From Nematostella vectensis (taxonomy: Eukaryota > Cnidaria > Anthozoa > Actiniaria > Edwardsiidae), in contig NC_064040.1 of assembly GCF_932526225.1 (NCBI RefSeq), forward strand, positions 4,771,681 through 4,835,680: a DNA stretch of 64,000 nucleotides. Reading direction: 5' to 3'. A program made the translations under genes and the position numbers. Of the stretch, positions 1 to 17,373 are shown piece by piece. Numbering within the stretch: the first letter of the stretch is position 1; every line of letters starts with the position of its first letter. The notes below the pieces were generated by a model. That model was not told the DNA's origin. It worked only from the letters and a program-made list of their open reading frames with translations, and did no database searches.

Positions 1-258
1 ATATGCTGGGATGTGATTGACCCAGTACATGTTTATTATTAATTTCTCTGTGTCACTGGAGAGTGAACACTAAAGATATTGATCCCAGGCACCAAGTGAG
101 GAGTCATTTCTTCTTGAATTTATAATAATTATGATGATGTTAATTATTAATATTGCTCCCTTTAAATGTGTATTAATTAAAAGTGATATGCAGTGACTCT
201 ACAGTTTATTAAAGGCGTCTATCCTGAATATATTCTACATTATGATCTTTTTCCCCAG

Positions 259-5822
<5,564 letters not shown>

Positions 5823-5843
<21 letters not shown>

Positions 5844-5958
5844 GCATGCGTCGCGTGCATTTTGCCGCTGACACGTAAGGACAGCCCCCCCCCCCCCCCC
5901 CCCCCCAAGCAAGCAAGCCTTTATATGAGCATGCGTCGCGTCACTTTTCCGCTGACAC
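5823..5958. repeat. Tandem duplication over the presenilin stop codon, with poly-C
   Basis: The end of the last coding exon plus the start of the 3' UTR (5823-5874, containing AAGCCTTTATATGAGCATG) is repeated at 5908-5958. The copies differ by a few bases. Between them lies a run of 22 C residues at 5885-5906. The second copy is in the 3' UTR and does not change the protein. Confidence 0.93.
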
Positions 5959-8900
5959 TTTTACTCTCAGGTTCGTTGTTTCTCCAGGGATGAAGTGAGA
6001 AGCGATGGGTCCTTCTCCATGTTTCCTAACGCTCAAAAAAACTTTCTGACGGACCCCATTGTCATGTTTGTGGCTTAGCACTACTGTCATCCGCACTTTT
6101 CTTTTACTCAAAATCACAGAGAGCTTCTGTTTGCATTGTTCTTTCTATAAGCTCTGTGTCCATACTAAGAAATATAGTCTGCATTGTTCTTTCTATAAGC
6201 TCTTTGACTGTATTACCATAAAGAGAGCTTTAAAAGTAATACACTCTTTTTTTATTATAAGAACCTTTCTTTTAAGAACGTCCAGGCTGAGATTTCACCA
6301 AATTTTAAGAACATGCTAAGAACATGCCGAGGCTCAGATAGCATAAAAATCTTTTTTTTTTTTAGTCCTGATGCGTTGAAAAATGCAGAATCAAATTGTG
6401 CTCATAGTAAACAACCTTCATATTATTGTTATTGATCATTAGTGTAATTCTCTTCCTAGTAATTCATTAGGTATTATATTCTTATATACACTAAAATTTA
6501 AGAACATCGTTAAGAACATATTCAGCCTTATTAAAATGTCCCAACATTATGAACGGCCCAGCCTCAACTGGAATTAGACGTTCTTAGAAAAAAAGAGTAA
6601 CTAACCATCGTTATTACAATTCCATTGATATTATTACTTTGCGGCTTTGGGAATTTTGCGCATTCTTTACATGGAATTACTTTAAGTGTTGACCAATGGA
6701 ATAATTTATGGATTTTAGAAAGCTGCAATGTAGTTCAACGATTGTAATTGTAAGCGTGAGCTCACAAGATACACAAAATAACAGAACCCTTTGACATAGC
6801 CCATTGAAAATACGTAGACGTAGAAGCCTACGTGTGTCCGTAAGTTGTGTTAGCATTCGTATGGCGCTCAAGGACTAACGCTACTTCATATCGGCGCCAG
6901 CTGAAAACTAAATCATTTCCGTGAGCTTGACGCCGTACTCGAGGTTTTTGATTTCCATAGCAAACAAGGTATGTATTACCGTAACCAAACAAATAACGGC
7001 GAAAAAAAAAGCGCGCGATTTATTGCTTATTGCAACAAATTACGGCAAAAAGAAAGCGCGAGATTTATTGCTTATTGCAACCATACGGCGAAAAGAAAGC
7101 GCGCGATTTATTGCTCATTGCAACAAATTACGGCGAACAAAAAGCGCACGGTTTTTTGCTTATTGCATGCGCGTTTCAGTTTTCCACCTCAATTTTTTAT
7201 TTTCGTTTTCTTAAACTGACGATGCAGTGAAAAGTAAATGAAATAATCTGGAAAATACTTGTTCGTTATAAATAAAATCATATCAAACACTAACTATTTC
7301 TCTTTATTGTTGGGATTTCTCAATTTTATCAAAGGGGGGATTTTATCAAACTAGATTTCCTTACTTGTACATGCTTCTTAGAGCTTCATGAGAATAAGGC
7401 ATGTCTCCTATTTCTTAGTATCCAGAAGAAGCATATATAAGATTTTCTTAACATGTTTGTAGGTAGTGGATTAAAACTCTTGTGTATATACTATGAAACT
7501 CCATTCTATTTCACGTATTTTATTTTTGTATAATCACGGAATTGTATGTGTCGAATAGACTGAATAAAAAGAGATTGCATATTTCCTGTTTATTTGCTTC
7601 CATAATTTGATTGTATTATACTCCTCTATTTTCCTTGACCTTTTTGCCCAAGCCTTTTAGAACAAATATTAGTGAATGATTGATTACACATTTTGTTTTT
7701 CATTTTTTTACATCTTTTTAATTTTTTTTCTGTAGCAAATTGTATCTTTGTCGGACATTTAGCGTTGGCGATAAATAATGATTATATCATCGGTTTTATT
7801 ATTAGCCCTCTTTACGTTACTATGAAGTATCTGCGGGAGCCAATAGTTTAGAAAAATAAAATCGCCTGACAATGGGGCTACTGTTTTACAGGCCTTGAAA
7901 AAATGAAACTCGTAATTTCGCATTTCGTCCCAAATACCACAAATTGTTATTGTTTTTACAGTAATAAGATTAGTCTTTCACTTGACTTTTACTGACAGGC
8001 AGGTGGGCGCGCGTGGGTAAATAGACCGGTGTAATGCCGTATAAACCGGAAAAACATGATTAACAGTTTTCATGGATAATACAATATAAATAATTAGAGC
8101 TTATTTAAAACACAAGAATATTTTTACAAGTTTAGCTTGATACCTCAAAGCACCTTTATTGTTATGGTTCGCTTTCTCTGTCCCTTTACTTTTCTACGAA
8201 CCACTGCAAATGAGAGTAGTAGAACTTGCTTCGTGGGAAAGCTGTTTTTCGAGTCGGTGAACAAGCTGTGAGAATTGTACCGAGTCCTGTGGTGGTTTTA
8301 GTGCGAACTTGGCATTTTACGCGGGCCCGTAGTACGTTGCGCGTGGGTGCTGCGGTGTTCTCCTACACGCGGCTCTTTAACGAGTTGTTGAAAAGACCTT
8401 GATCTAGTGGTTAGCCTCAATGAGGCGGCACCTAGCATCGGTTCTTTTCTACTAAGCGCATTTCTGTTGCTAGCCTAAGTGCAAAGCAAACAACAAGAGC
8501 GAAGTAAGCATATATGGGTGTCACAGAAGGGCGTGCGGATTAGCTCATGTTATCCAATAAATACATCCGTATGCTGACAGGTTTTCGGCTCGTTTTAATG
8601 ACCGATGTTGGTTCAGTTGGATCGGTTCGTTTTATAACCTGTAATAACTAGTTAATTGGATTTCATTCGCACATAACAGAAGAGTTTTAAGTTAAGAAAA
8701 ATGCAACACAACCGCAAAGGATTTGGAAAAACGAAACACTAATATAACCACAGGAAAAGGCGGGGGGGAAATCTGCTGAAAAAGGACAAAGAGGCTCTAA
8801 AAACTATTGTTTGGATTTGCAAATTTTAAGCGATCGAAAACCCCAAAGAAAACCGTCGCCGCCTCCTGACACCTGTGTCCACAAAAAGTAAATATAATCG

Positions 8901-9300
8901 TATTTGCAGCTTGTATCCCATAGGGTTACATCGCCAGTGAACGAGCAATCGGAGAATTCAACAAGGATAGTGAGGGTAAAATACGCGTTCCACTGGCCGT
9001 AGAATGATACACCATTTGAGGCGTGTTAACATACTCCGGGATAATTCACAAGTTCTTTCATAAAAGGAAATACACACGAAGCTGTTAACACGTAAGTATA
9101 ACCAAGATCTGCCTGATTGATGTTTGACAAAAATGGATTCATTGTTCAGATGTTTAGAATTCTGAGTCGTTTTAAGTTTTTAATCTTAATTTGTATGACT
9201 TCCTGGACAAGCAATTCAATTTTCTGACCGGTAGCATTGTTTTATGCAAAATAATAATGTTCGATTAGCCTTTATTCAAATAGTCTCTTGGCGACGGTCG
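5959..9300. other. Presenilin 3' UTR and intergenic DNA, no gene seen
   Basis: AT-rich sequence with no ORF I can support. AATAAA-like hexamers on the plus strand occur only from about 7270 and 7563, so the presenilin transcript end is not fixed. A short direct repeat (CATTGTTCTTTCTATAAGCTC) sits near 6136-6158 and 6183-6205. Several AAGAACAT motifs lie at 6260-6510. Confidence 0.5.
6994..7168. repeat. Four-copy tandem repeat, about 46-bp unit
   Basis: Four diverged copies of a unit containing GCGCGATTTATTGCTTATTG followed by CAACAAATTACGGCGAAAA. The overlapping short ORFs in all three frames come from the repeat and are not supported as coding. Confidence 0.85.
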
Positions 9301-9309
9301 ACTCCAAAA

Positions 9310-9835
9310 CCCTTCAATGTAACACCGAATCCCTCTGATTTAACACCGAACCCCTCCGATACAACACCGAATCCCTCCGATACAACACCGAATCCCTCCG
9401 ATTTAACACCGTATCCCTCCGATACAACACCGAATCCCTCCGATTTAACACCGAAATCCTCCGATACAACACCGAATCCCTCCGATTTAACACCGAACCC
9501 CTCCAATACAACACCGAAACCCTCCGATTCAACACAGAACCCCTCCGATACAACACTGAATCCCTCCATTTTAACACCGAAACCCTCCGATACAACACCG
9601 AATCCCTTCGATTTTACACCGTATCCCTCCGATACAACACCGAATCCCTCCGATTTAACACCGAAATCCTCCGATACAACACCAAATCCCTTCGATTTAA
9701 CACCGAACCCCTCCAATACAACACCGAAACCCTCCGATTCAACACAGAACCCCTCCGATACAACACTTAATCCCTCCATTTTAACACCGAAACCCTCCGA
9801 TACAACACCGAATCCCTCCGGGATTCAACACCAAT
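9310..9835. repeat. Minisatellite, 21-bp unit, about 25 copies
   Basis: Units of the type ACACCGAATCCCTCCGATAC run head to tail. A block of about ten units around 9420-9600 is repeated at about 9620-9790 with the same variants, showing higher-order duplication. A 210-codon ORF on the plus strand (TPNPSDT heptads) and a 167-codon ORF on the minus strand are both open because the period is a multiple of three. I see no start context, splice signals or non-repeat domain to support translation. Confidence 0.93.
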
Positions 9836-10367
9836 CCCCCACCCCGATTCAATTGAACGCAAAATATGGAGGTTAGATAGCCTAGTATTCGTAGCCATAT
9901 GTCGATTCAAGCACATTTTCGTGAAAAAAAAAAAAAAAAACGCCAAAGACATCCGCAACGCCACTGGCGTGTAGCGGGGGAGGGGTATAGATGTTTTATA
10001 TAAGACTTTACCTTTTGGCGGTTGAGGGGTGCTGCTCGCGCACCCTCTCGCACAACCTCTTTCAACCCCTTCCCTCTATACAAGACCGAGACTGCGACGG
10101 TAGCTCTGCTTTGTGCACATTATGAAATAGCCAGTGTGACAACATATTCGTTTAGAAATCCCCATTTAAAGGATATTTTTGCGATTAGTTTCTAAGACTT
10201 GCTACGTTAGATATACAGAGTTATTGTTCTAATTTCTAATAAATGTCAACGCATACACCATGATTAGGTTGTGTGAGTCTTTTAATTACCATTATATGAA
10301 GTAGTAACTAGAAGGGTTGAAACCATTGGTAAACTTTTAAAATGACGGTGTAGACGGAGTGTAATTT

Positions 10368-10490
10368 AGCGGCGTAGCCAGGATTTTTAACAGGAGGGGG
10401 CCCAAAAGGCAATTTCAAGGTATTTTCTGTATTTTAGATAATGTCTCATACATTTACTGCACCTCTGGTTTTCTTCTATCCTCTGCTCAC
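10368..10490. mobile_element. Fragment of a CGTAGCCAGGATT repeat family
   Basis: The left end GCGTAGCCAGGATTTTTAAC, a G-rich tract with GGCCCAAAAGG, and the internal GTCTCATACATTTACT also occur, in the same order, at 23990-24150. No clear right terminus was found, so this is probably a truncated or diverged copy. Confidence 0.5.
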
Positions 10491-11949
10491 GATGCTAGGT
10501 TTAAGGCATCCCCCTCCCTTGTTTTTATTATAATCTGTTTTCTTGTATATTCATTCTGATATTTCTAGCACAGGGTGCGGACATTATAACTTGATTTGTC
10601 GATTTTGTACGCCGCAAGGCGCAAGGCTCCTTTCTCACAACCTGATCCAATATCGCGATAGCTTTAATTGAAAAATTTCTATATCAAGACCAGCCGCATA
10701 TTAGGGGTCGAGCTCGGTCGGCATGGGTCTGTTGATGAGAAAATCTCTCAGAGACAATGCTAAAACTGATGGCTACCCACATCGAGTTCCCTCACTAAGG
10801 TTTTATAACACTGACGGTAAGAATGACCAGATTATTACACTCAGCATTTGACAATACTGAACACTTGGCACTAAAAGCCGAAGTGCGATTGATCATACAA
10901 GACCATACACGCCTCGTGAGTTGTCAAAATAACGCAATGCTATCGAAACAATAGGAAATAATGCGTGACCCAGAACGATACATACTGTACTTTTCCAAAT
11001 CACAGGGAGTTAATTCGCCTTTAGTTTTACCAGGCTTAAGGGGCGACAGTAGACCTAAGGAAAGCATGTCCGGTGAGTGTTGTACGACAGGCGCAATCTC
11101 CACTTGAGTTTTTAGTCACAGGTAAAATAGTATGGTTTTCATAAACGCTCAAACTGCCAATCACAACACGTTCTTGTGTAAGAAAGGTAATGGTACAAAA
11201 AAGTGTTTTTTGAGATCTTACGGTGACGACAATGACAATAATATCTTGCTGGCAGTTTTCTTTTGACTTTTTTGGCTGTTTGTTAGCTACATGACTGTGA
11301 AATGACCAGTATGTGGCGGATGATATGACGGAAAAACATGAGATGACACTTCAAATAAGCCCAGTTTACATCTAATATGGCGGAAAATTTTAGTGTAGTA
11401 CTTAGTGAGTGACGGCAAACGAAATATCAAATGACACTTTTTTTTATTGATGCGATTTTTTGTAAAAGGAAATTGAAATTTAGAAGGATGATCAAGAAAA
11501 AAATTTATAAAAAGCCCAAAATCTCGGTATGTGCATCTCGGCCTCACGTTATTTGTGTTTTGAAAATCAGTCCGTAATACAAGGAAACGATGGCTTTTGT
11601 AAGAAATTTTTTCCTTTTTCTCTATTTTTGCATATTTTTTAGGTTTTTCTGTCATGTCGTGGCGGATAAGTAAATTTTTGAGAAGGTTCATACATTTTCT
11701 GTGTTCACCCGCATTGGCTCTGTTTTTTTCACATATTTACTGTATTTCACCCGATTTCACAAGATTTCTGTCCAAGTTGAGTTGACAGCTACGAATTAAA
11801 TTTAACAAAACTATAAAATTGCAGCACGGACGTGATTTCCCCTGTGGTCCACTTCTAGCAAAATAAGTTTAAAATACACGTGAAAATAATTTGCACTGTT
11901 GGAACAAGGACAAGCCGCAAAATTGAACAAGCCACTACCGTGTACAGCA

Positions 11950-11957
11950 TATAAAAA
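11950..11957 (+). promoter_or_regulatory. TATA box-like sequence upstream of the ATP-grasp gene
   Basis: TATAAAAAG lies about 440 bases before the ATG at 12394 and would place a start site near 11980. It is the best TATA match in the upstream region. The role is inferred from position only. Confidence 0.4.
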
Positions 11958-12393
11958 GGGGAGTTTTTTTATGTGAGCTAGTTACGCCTCGTATAACTCT
12001 GTTCTCGAGAGGAATGAAACGGTGAACTAGTCTTCCTTTTTCTCCAAAACCTCAGTCCTCTGACTGGTAACTTTGTTTTGATAGCCGGAGCATTTATTGC
12101 AAAACGGTATCTCGAATAAAATGCATTCGCAATTTGTCTAATGAAAACAAGCGCTACTCATCTGACTTGAGTTACCAGGGTAAAGAATGTCAGACTGCTG
12201 CCATTTCGTGCGTAATAAACGGCGTGGTAATGTTGCACTCTGGCACGCCCTTAGGGCGTGTCGTCAAACTTTTAGAGAAACAAGAAATGCCCTCGCGACG
12301 TAAATGGTACTGGAATAAAAAAGAAATGTTCACCTATTTTCCAAAGCCTGATATACGTTTGTCCATTTTTATTCAGATTCCGCAAAGATAACG

Positions 12394-13707
12394 ATGGATG
12401 TCAGCACAGTCGGGCGAGAACTTGAAAGCTACATAAATAGTAAGCTACATGCGGCTACTTTCGTCCCTAACGACATTGCCCTTAACAGCAAGAGAAGCAT
12501 CCACGCAAGCCCTAACGCTATAAGATCATTACAAGGGACAGAACAACAAGGACACCAATACGTGACCCTGACCAGTCTCCTAAGCCAAGACGTCCCTTAC
12601 GGCGCAATGCTCCTCGAGTTCCCTTCAAGCTCCAACACTAGTTTAGAGTTTGTAAACAGCGAGAGATTTCTCATTTACGATTTCCCTCCACCAGCGGCGA
12701 TATACAACGAGTACCTGTTACCACTTAGGGCGTGTCCGGTGGCGGGGGACAGTATCCCCTTACTCCTCCGCGGGGCCCCTAGCCACTCCCTAAGCCAACA
12801 CTGGTTAAAATGGGTACCAGGTTTCACTCCGCCATTTATCAAGCATATACATGAGGTTATGGATTATGACGACATAGTGACGTCATTTCCGCATCAAATG
12901 ATCCCCTCCTGCAAGCATGCAGTCGACCCGGAAGTACATTATAAGTTGCTGTCGAAAAACAGCATCCCCGAGATGGGGGCACATACTCCGCATCACATGA
13001 CCATGGAAAACCACGCCCTGCCGTGTATGGTAAAGGCCGCACACGGAAAAGGCACCAAGGGCACATTTAAAGCAGACACGGAGCAAGAACTGGAACAGAT
13101 CTTGGTCGAGCTGCGAAATAATCTTCAGCGATGTGAGCCTCCTATACTAACGGAGGTCATCGAGGACATTGATGGAAATTACTGTTTACAGTTCTATCTG
13201 CATAAGTCCGGGGAGATTTATTGGCTGGGTGTGACTACCCAAATTATGGGTGATAAATTTGTGTGGGGTGGTGGGGTGGTGGATTGGACGAAGCAATTGT
13301 ACCTCAGGGGGCTCCTGTGGGGCACGATTTGTCCTGTAAAGGAGTACCTGCACAAGCAAGGGTATTTTGGAATAGTTGGGATCGATGTGTTGACGAGTAA
13401 GAGAGGCAAGTTCGTAATCGATGTGAACCCGAGGATCAACGGGACGACGCCTCAACTCTTTCTTGCGCCGCGTATGGCAGACCTCGGTTATGGGTTGTCT
13501 GTGTACATCGCAGATGGGAGGTTCTTGTGCACTTCAGAGAGCCTGGTACAGAGGGCAGATGTATTGAATTCTACAGGGGAGGTCAGGGTAGTGGTTTTGT
13601 CTTCAGCTGACATAAGGGATGGGTGTGAGGCACACGTGGTCGTGTTTGGTGAATCTGAAGAAAAGGCGAGTGAAGGCTTTAAAAGGTTGAAAAAATGTCG
13701 CTTATAA
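12394..13707 (+). CDS. Intronless ATP-grasp domain ligase-like protein
   Basis: 437 aa in one uninterrupted frame. The C-terminal half has the ATP-grasp pattern. A nucleotide-binding strand and glycine-rich loop read CMVKAAHGKGTKGTF (from about residue 211; Lys214, Gly218/220/223). The metal-binding end reads VIDVNPRINGTTP (residues 341-353, Asn345/Arg347), preceded by GIVGIDV. Enzymes of this fold join a carboxylate to an amine, thiol or other nucleophile through an acyl-phosphate made with ATP. The substrate cannot be told from sequence. The N-terminal 200 residues are not recognised. No signal peptide or membrane segment is evident. Every clearly identified protein-coding neighbour has introns and this gene has none, so retroposition or lateral acquisition is possible. 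A poly(A) signal follows at 13771 and a TATA-like box precedes it, so it looks like a working animal-genome gene. Confidence 0.85.
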   Translation: MDVSTVGRELESYINSKLHAATFVPNDIALNSKRSIHASPNAIRSLQGTEQQGHQYVTLTSLLSQDVPYGAMLLEFPSSSNTSLEFVNSERFLIYDFPPPAAIYNEYLLPLRACPVAGDSIPLLLRGAPSHSLSQHWLKWVPGFTPPFIKHIHEVMDYDDIVTSFPHQMIPSCKHAVDPEVHYKLLSKNSIPEMGAHTPHHMTMENHALPCMVKAAHGKGTKGTFKADTEQELEQILVELRNNLQRCEPPILTEVIEDIDGNYCLQFYLHKSGEIYWLGVTTQIMGDKFVWGGGVVDWTKQLYLRGLLWGTICPVKEYLHKQGYFGIVGIDVLTSKRGKFVIDVNPRINGTTPQLFLAPRMADLGYGLSVYIADGRFLCTSESLVQRADVLNSTGEVRVVVLSSADIRDGCEAHVVVFGESEEKASEGFKRLKKCRL

Positions 13708-13770
13708 CTCTTACTAGGTTTTAGCTCTTTTTTTAGTCTTGTCAGTATCTATAGAATCAATATGGCGTGT

Positions 13771-13776
13771 AATAAA
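13771..13776 (+). terminator. Poly(A) signal of the ATP-grasp gene
   Basis: AATAAA, 64 bases after the stop codon of the ATP-grasp ORF, on the same strand. Confidence 0.6.
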
Positions 13777-14622
13777 TGGTTGGCCAACAGAAAAAAATTA
13801 CCTGAGTTCTGACTGAATACTGCAATAGCGCTCTATGCATTCCCGTGAAATTGTTACGTTACCTACCTGGGGTTCTAATTTTTTTTAGACGTTCATTCGC
13901 ATTTATTCTCAGCGGTGGTAGCTTTAGACTGAAGGGAATTCTTTCAGAGGGCCCCTCCTCCCCCAACTTTCCCTCCCCCGATCAGTACACGAAGATCCCC
14001 TCTCAGGTCACACACAATAAACTTTACCCCGGCAATAGCGCCCAACCCTCTCCCGAACCTTATGAGCGTCTGATACAATAAGCTTTATTCGCGAACAATC
14101 AGCAAAGCAGTCAAGAGGGTCTAGGTGTCAACGTAATTCTGGCCCGCTAGCAAGCGCAATAGGTTTGGAAGCACGCACAACTGGCAGTAGGACTTTCCTG
14201 TTACGCAGGCAATGCTTTTCAGGCGGGCCCTTAAAACAGAACAGGAAAAAAGGCACGTGTTACGTTAATACACGCAAGAGCGACGCCTGCGCGAATTTGC
14301 ATCTCCACAGGGTTACCGCCGAAACGTCAAAACTTTAGTGTGTGCAAACTGAAACTGTGTAGAGGACGATATCGTGGACGACGAAGAAAAAAAACAATGT
14401 AATTTGATTTAAATTAGGTAGCACTATGTAAAATGTATTCTTTCTGATGAATACAGCCGTTTTGTGAAACCTCCCAAGATTCACGTTAAATTGAGAACGC
14501 TGCGTTTGCTCTGTAAACTTCTTTACCCAAGTTCGTTACTGTAGAAATAATGTCTTAGTTTATTTTCATCTGTTTCTAAGCCTTTTATTTTGCTTACTCC
14601 ATACATTGAGAAGAAAAAAAAA
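13777..14622. other. Intergenic, no gene seen
   Basis: No homologue-like exon. Contains low-complexity C-rich stretches (about 13950-14050). The short ORF at 13845-14081 has no recognisable domain. Confidence 0.5.
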
Positions 14623-14708
14623 TCCTTCGAGCCGGATTCGAACCAGCGACCTAGGGATTACAGTGATAACTCTACAGTCCCCCGCTCTACCAACTGAGCT
14701 ATCGAAGG
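14623..14708 (-). tRNA. tRNA-Tyr (GUA anticodon) with a short intron
   Basis: Read on the minus strand: the acceptor stem CCTTCGA (14708-14702) pairs with TCGAAGG (14630-14624) and the discriminator is A. The D arm TAGCTCAGTTGGTAGAGC and T arm GGTTCGAATCC are canonical. The anticodon arm shows GACTGTAG followed by about a dozen intron bases and then the 3' half ending ATCCCTAGG, which gives anticodon GTA. Nuclear tRNA-Tyr genes of animals usually have such an intron just 3' of the anticodon. It lies 58 bases beyond the CINP poly(A) signal, on the same strand, but has its own internal A and B boxes. Confidence 0.95.
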
Positions 14709-14765
14709 CGAGCTAAAGAACGGAGGCAATCATAATGTATATAAACGTGTTTATCAATTTTGTGA

Positions 14766-14771
14766 TTTATT
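14766..14771 (-). terminator. Poly(A) signal of CINP
   Basis: AATAAA on the minus strand 21 bases after the CINP stop codon, giving a very short 3' UTR that ends before the tRNA gene. Confidence 0.55.
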
Positions 14772-14792
14772 TATATAAACTCTATCAATCTA

Positions 14793-15818
14793 TTACCGTA
14801 GATCCGTCTCAACAAGCATACTTTCTAATAAAATATCGTGATCTCTATCTATATAAGGACTATGTAGCCAAAGCGATAAGTACACCATTAAAGTAGTTCT
14901 ATCTTTGGTTGAGGTAAATGAAGAAAACAGTTTCTCTTTCAAGGTTAATTCCTTCCTGTACATGGCGAGTAATTTGTTTGAAGTATTGCCTGCAGAGAAA
15001 AAAGCGTGTCAAAACAGTGATTGTTATTTCTTAGTGTCATTGGGCTCAAAACAAACTTTCGTAATGCTCGGATACCAAGCGGTCTTTGGAGCATGGAATT
15101 TTCTCAGACATGAAAAGGGATCATACTTACAATATTTGTCGACAGTCCAGGTTTTGAATATACATTTCCCATCATTCTGATCACATGTCGCCTCTTTCAT
15201 TTTATCCAGTTCTTTGGCAGCTTCGAAATTTTTCGATAGAGATTCCATTTTTGTAACAATTCCATCCTTTGAAAAATGCAGCAAAAAACATGAATAATAT
15301 TTTTTATATTTACCTGCAAGATCATCGTCTTAAAACATAAGTAAAAACGCATGAGCCTTATTTCCCCACCATCTTTTGTAAAATAGTTGAAAGCTCTTGT
15401 GACGTTCTGACGATTTCATCTTGTAGCTCGGCGCTAGCTGATTCACTTGTTTCATCCAGGACTGATACTGAGTTTGTTCCTTCAGCATCGCTATAGCTAA
15501 CAAGACGATACAAAAAAATATCAGCATGCCTCGAAAAAAATACTATTTAAACACAAAAAGTTCACGGACTCACTGATCTTGTAGCTGTAAATTCATGAGC
15601 TTGTTCGCCACGTTGGTCCCAAGCGAATTGAGATTTGTCCATTTGTGAACACTCTCGTGCCATGAAACACAAAGGTCCCTAAGCCTTCTGCCGAGCTCAT
15701 TGGTTGGCCTGGCCCTCGGAGAATCTGCTACTTTAGGGCTGTAAGAATCAGTCTGCGAGGCTCGCTTCTGTGGACTTTTGGAGTTAGGTGTTTTAGGTTT
15801 CCTTGTTTTGGAAGCCAT
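14793..15818 (-). CDS. CINP: CDK2-interacting protein CINP
   Basis: Four exons: 15818-15574, 15490-15370, 15266-15131 and 14989-14793, joined in phases 2, 0 and 1. They encode 232 aa (human about 212). The start is the ATG at 15818 (MASKTRKPKT); an upstream in-frame codon exists but is not family-like. Family signatures appear in order: WHESVHKWTNLNSLGTNVAN near residues 60-80; the helical AELQDEIVRTSQELSTILQK; DGIVTKMESLSK; CIFKTWTV; KLLAMYRKELTLKEKL; and YLSLWLHSPYID with LLESMLVET at the end. Known role: CINP binds CDK2/cyclin and the replication-licensing machinery and takes part in ATR checkpoint signalling and ribosome-maturation complexes in the nucleus. The N terminus is basic, Ser/Pro-rich and probably disordered. 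It is divergent from ZC2HC1C with about 1.5 kb between start codons. Confidence 0.93.
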
Positions 15819-17373
15819 TTTGAAAGGACCGCGTGCGCGTTCAAGGAGACTGGTTACGGAATGTTGTGACAACTAATATTTCACAGGGGGGAGGGGTAGG
15901 TCTAAAAGGAATAAATGGTAAAACTTGCGAAAACTAGATTCAGCCAAGGCCGAATATACACCACAAAACTTGACAGTCTTAAATTCCTTACTTTGGTACC
16001 TTCAAAGAAGCCTTTCATTGCAAAATAGATCCAATATAACTACCTTTCCACCCCCCCCCCAGCTAAACTGTTTTTAGCATTTGTTGCTATGCGGGGATAT
16101 TTACATAGCAACCGAAAGCCATGTTAGTGTATTTACGTTGGTGACAGGGAGTCAGCCAATCATAATGCAGAGAGGTGAAATTTGATGCCACGCGACAGCG
16201 CTCATGTACAGAAACACCGTGACAAGAATTGAACTGTGTCGAAGGGACTTGTAAGTGAATATTCACGAGATTCTTAATCATAGTGGCGAAATTATACCCA
16301 TCTCAAGCCTAAAAGGTACGTTTAACTATAAGGTAGAATGTAATAGCTATCTTAGCAAACCCCTTTGCCGAACGATCGATTAGAAAAACACTGCTTTTGT
16401 GCGTTTTAGGCGTGAAGGTTTATACAAATATGTCTTCGAGATAAAAAAAAAAATAACACACACAATGCGTGGGTTTTTTATTTCTGTTTGTTGTCCTCCT
16501 TTTAAACAGCTATTTCGACATCTCTGACTTGGTTGTCAGTAAACATAGATGCCCAAAAGAGTCTTTAATGAGTTAATAACGGTGAATTTGACACATGCAC
16601 CATACCTAGTTTTTAGTTCCCCTTGAATGGGAAGGCCCTCGTCTTTCCTGTATAACTTAATATCTGATCTAAGTGGACAACTAAACAATTTAAATGATAA
16701 CTAATATACTTCTAAGTGTCTTGTTTATCTTTTACAATGAATACAGTTCGTTGTTGAACTAAACAATTATTGCATTTCTTTATTGTTTTTCCTACTGCCA
16801 TTCAATAATATCTCAACTCATATTTGTGCATCATTTCTTCTTTCCGATCAAAATCAAATTTTCCCATTAAGAATTTATACTATCCATCACTTTCATAATA
16901 AACCCTAAAAGAAGCTCTAAGATTGTTTATTCAGTCCCACAGCATGTCAATACATTTGATTGGCACACTTGCAAACAAATTCCATTCAAGCCCTAGACCA
17001 AGACCTATATTGTGACTTTAGGGCATAATTAGCTGAGACCTCAACTCAGAGTTTGCTTGGCAACATATTGTTTATAACTTAAACAAAAGATCCTACGAAT
17101 CATGGTAAGATCTTATTCTAATTCTAAAACCACTGACAAGACTATAGGATGCCTTTAGAGGATGCACGGTATTTTATTTATATCATTTCCCTTCTCAAAA
17201 TAGATTTATTACTTTAGGATGTTTTTTAGATTGCGATATGCTTTGATATTAATGATATTGACTTGAACACATCTTTTTAAATACTGGAGTTCTGTGATTT
17301 AGTTTTGAACACTGGTTCGGTGGTGTACTGATATACTTTTTTTTTCACTTAGATTTCCCTGGCTGTTGAGTTG
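15819..17373. other. Divergent intergenic region between CINP and ZC2HC1C
   Basis: Holds both promoters by position. A C-run lies near 16050. An acceptor-like TTTTTTTTCACTTAG ends at 17352, just before the ZC2HC1C start codon, so an untranslated first exon of ZC2HC1C probably lies within this stretch. No coding exon is seen. Confidence 0.5.

Noticed and set aside
9244-9876. Thr/Pro/Ser-rich 210-codon ORF, possible secreted repeat protein
   Set aside because: The opposite strand is equally open, no signal peptide or flanking domain is seen, and the period is a multiple of three.
12134-12391. 85-codon ORF upstream of the ATP-grasp gene, as an extra exon or uORF product
   Set aside because: It begins without an ATG, shows no similarity to the ATP-grasp family and ends in a stop just before the real ATG in another frame.
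13186-13455. Minus-strand ORFs within the ATP-grasp gene
   Set aside because: Shadows of a conserved-domain frame on the plus strand.
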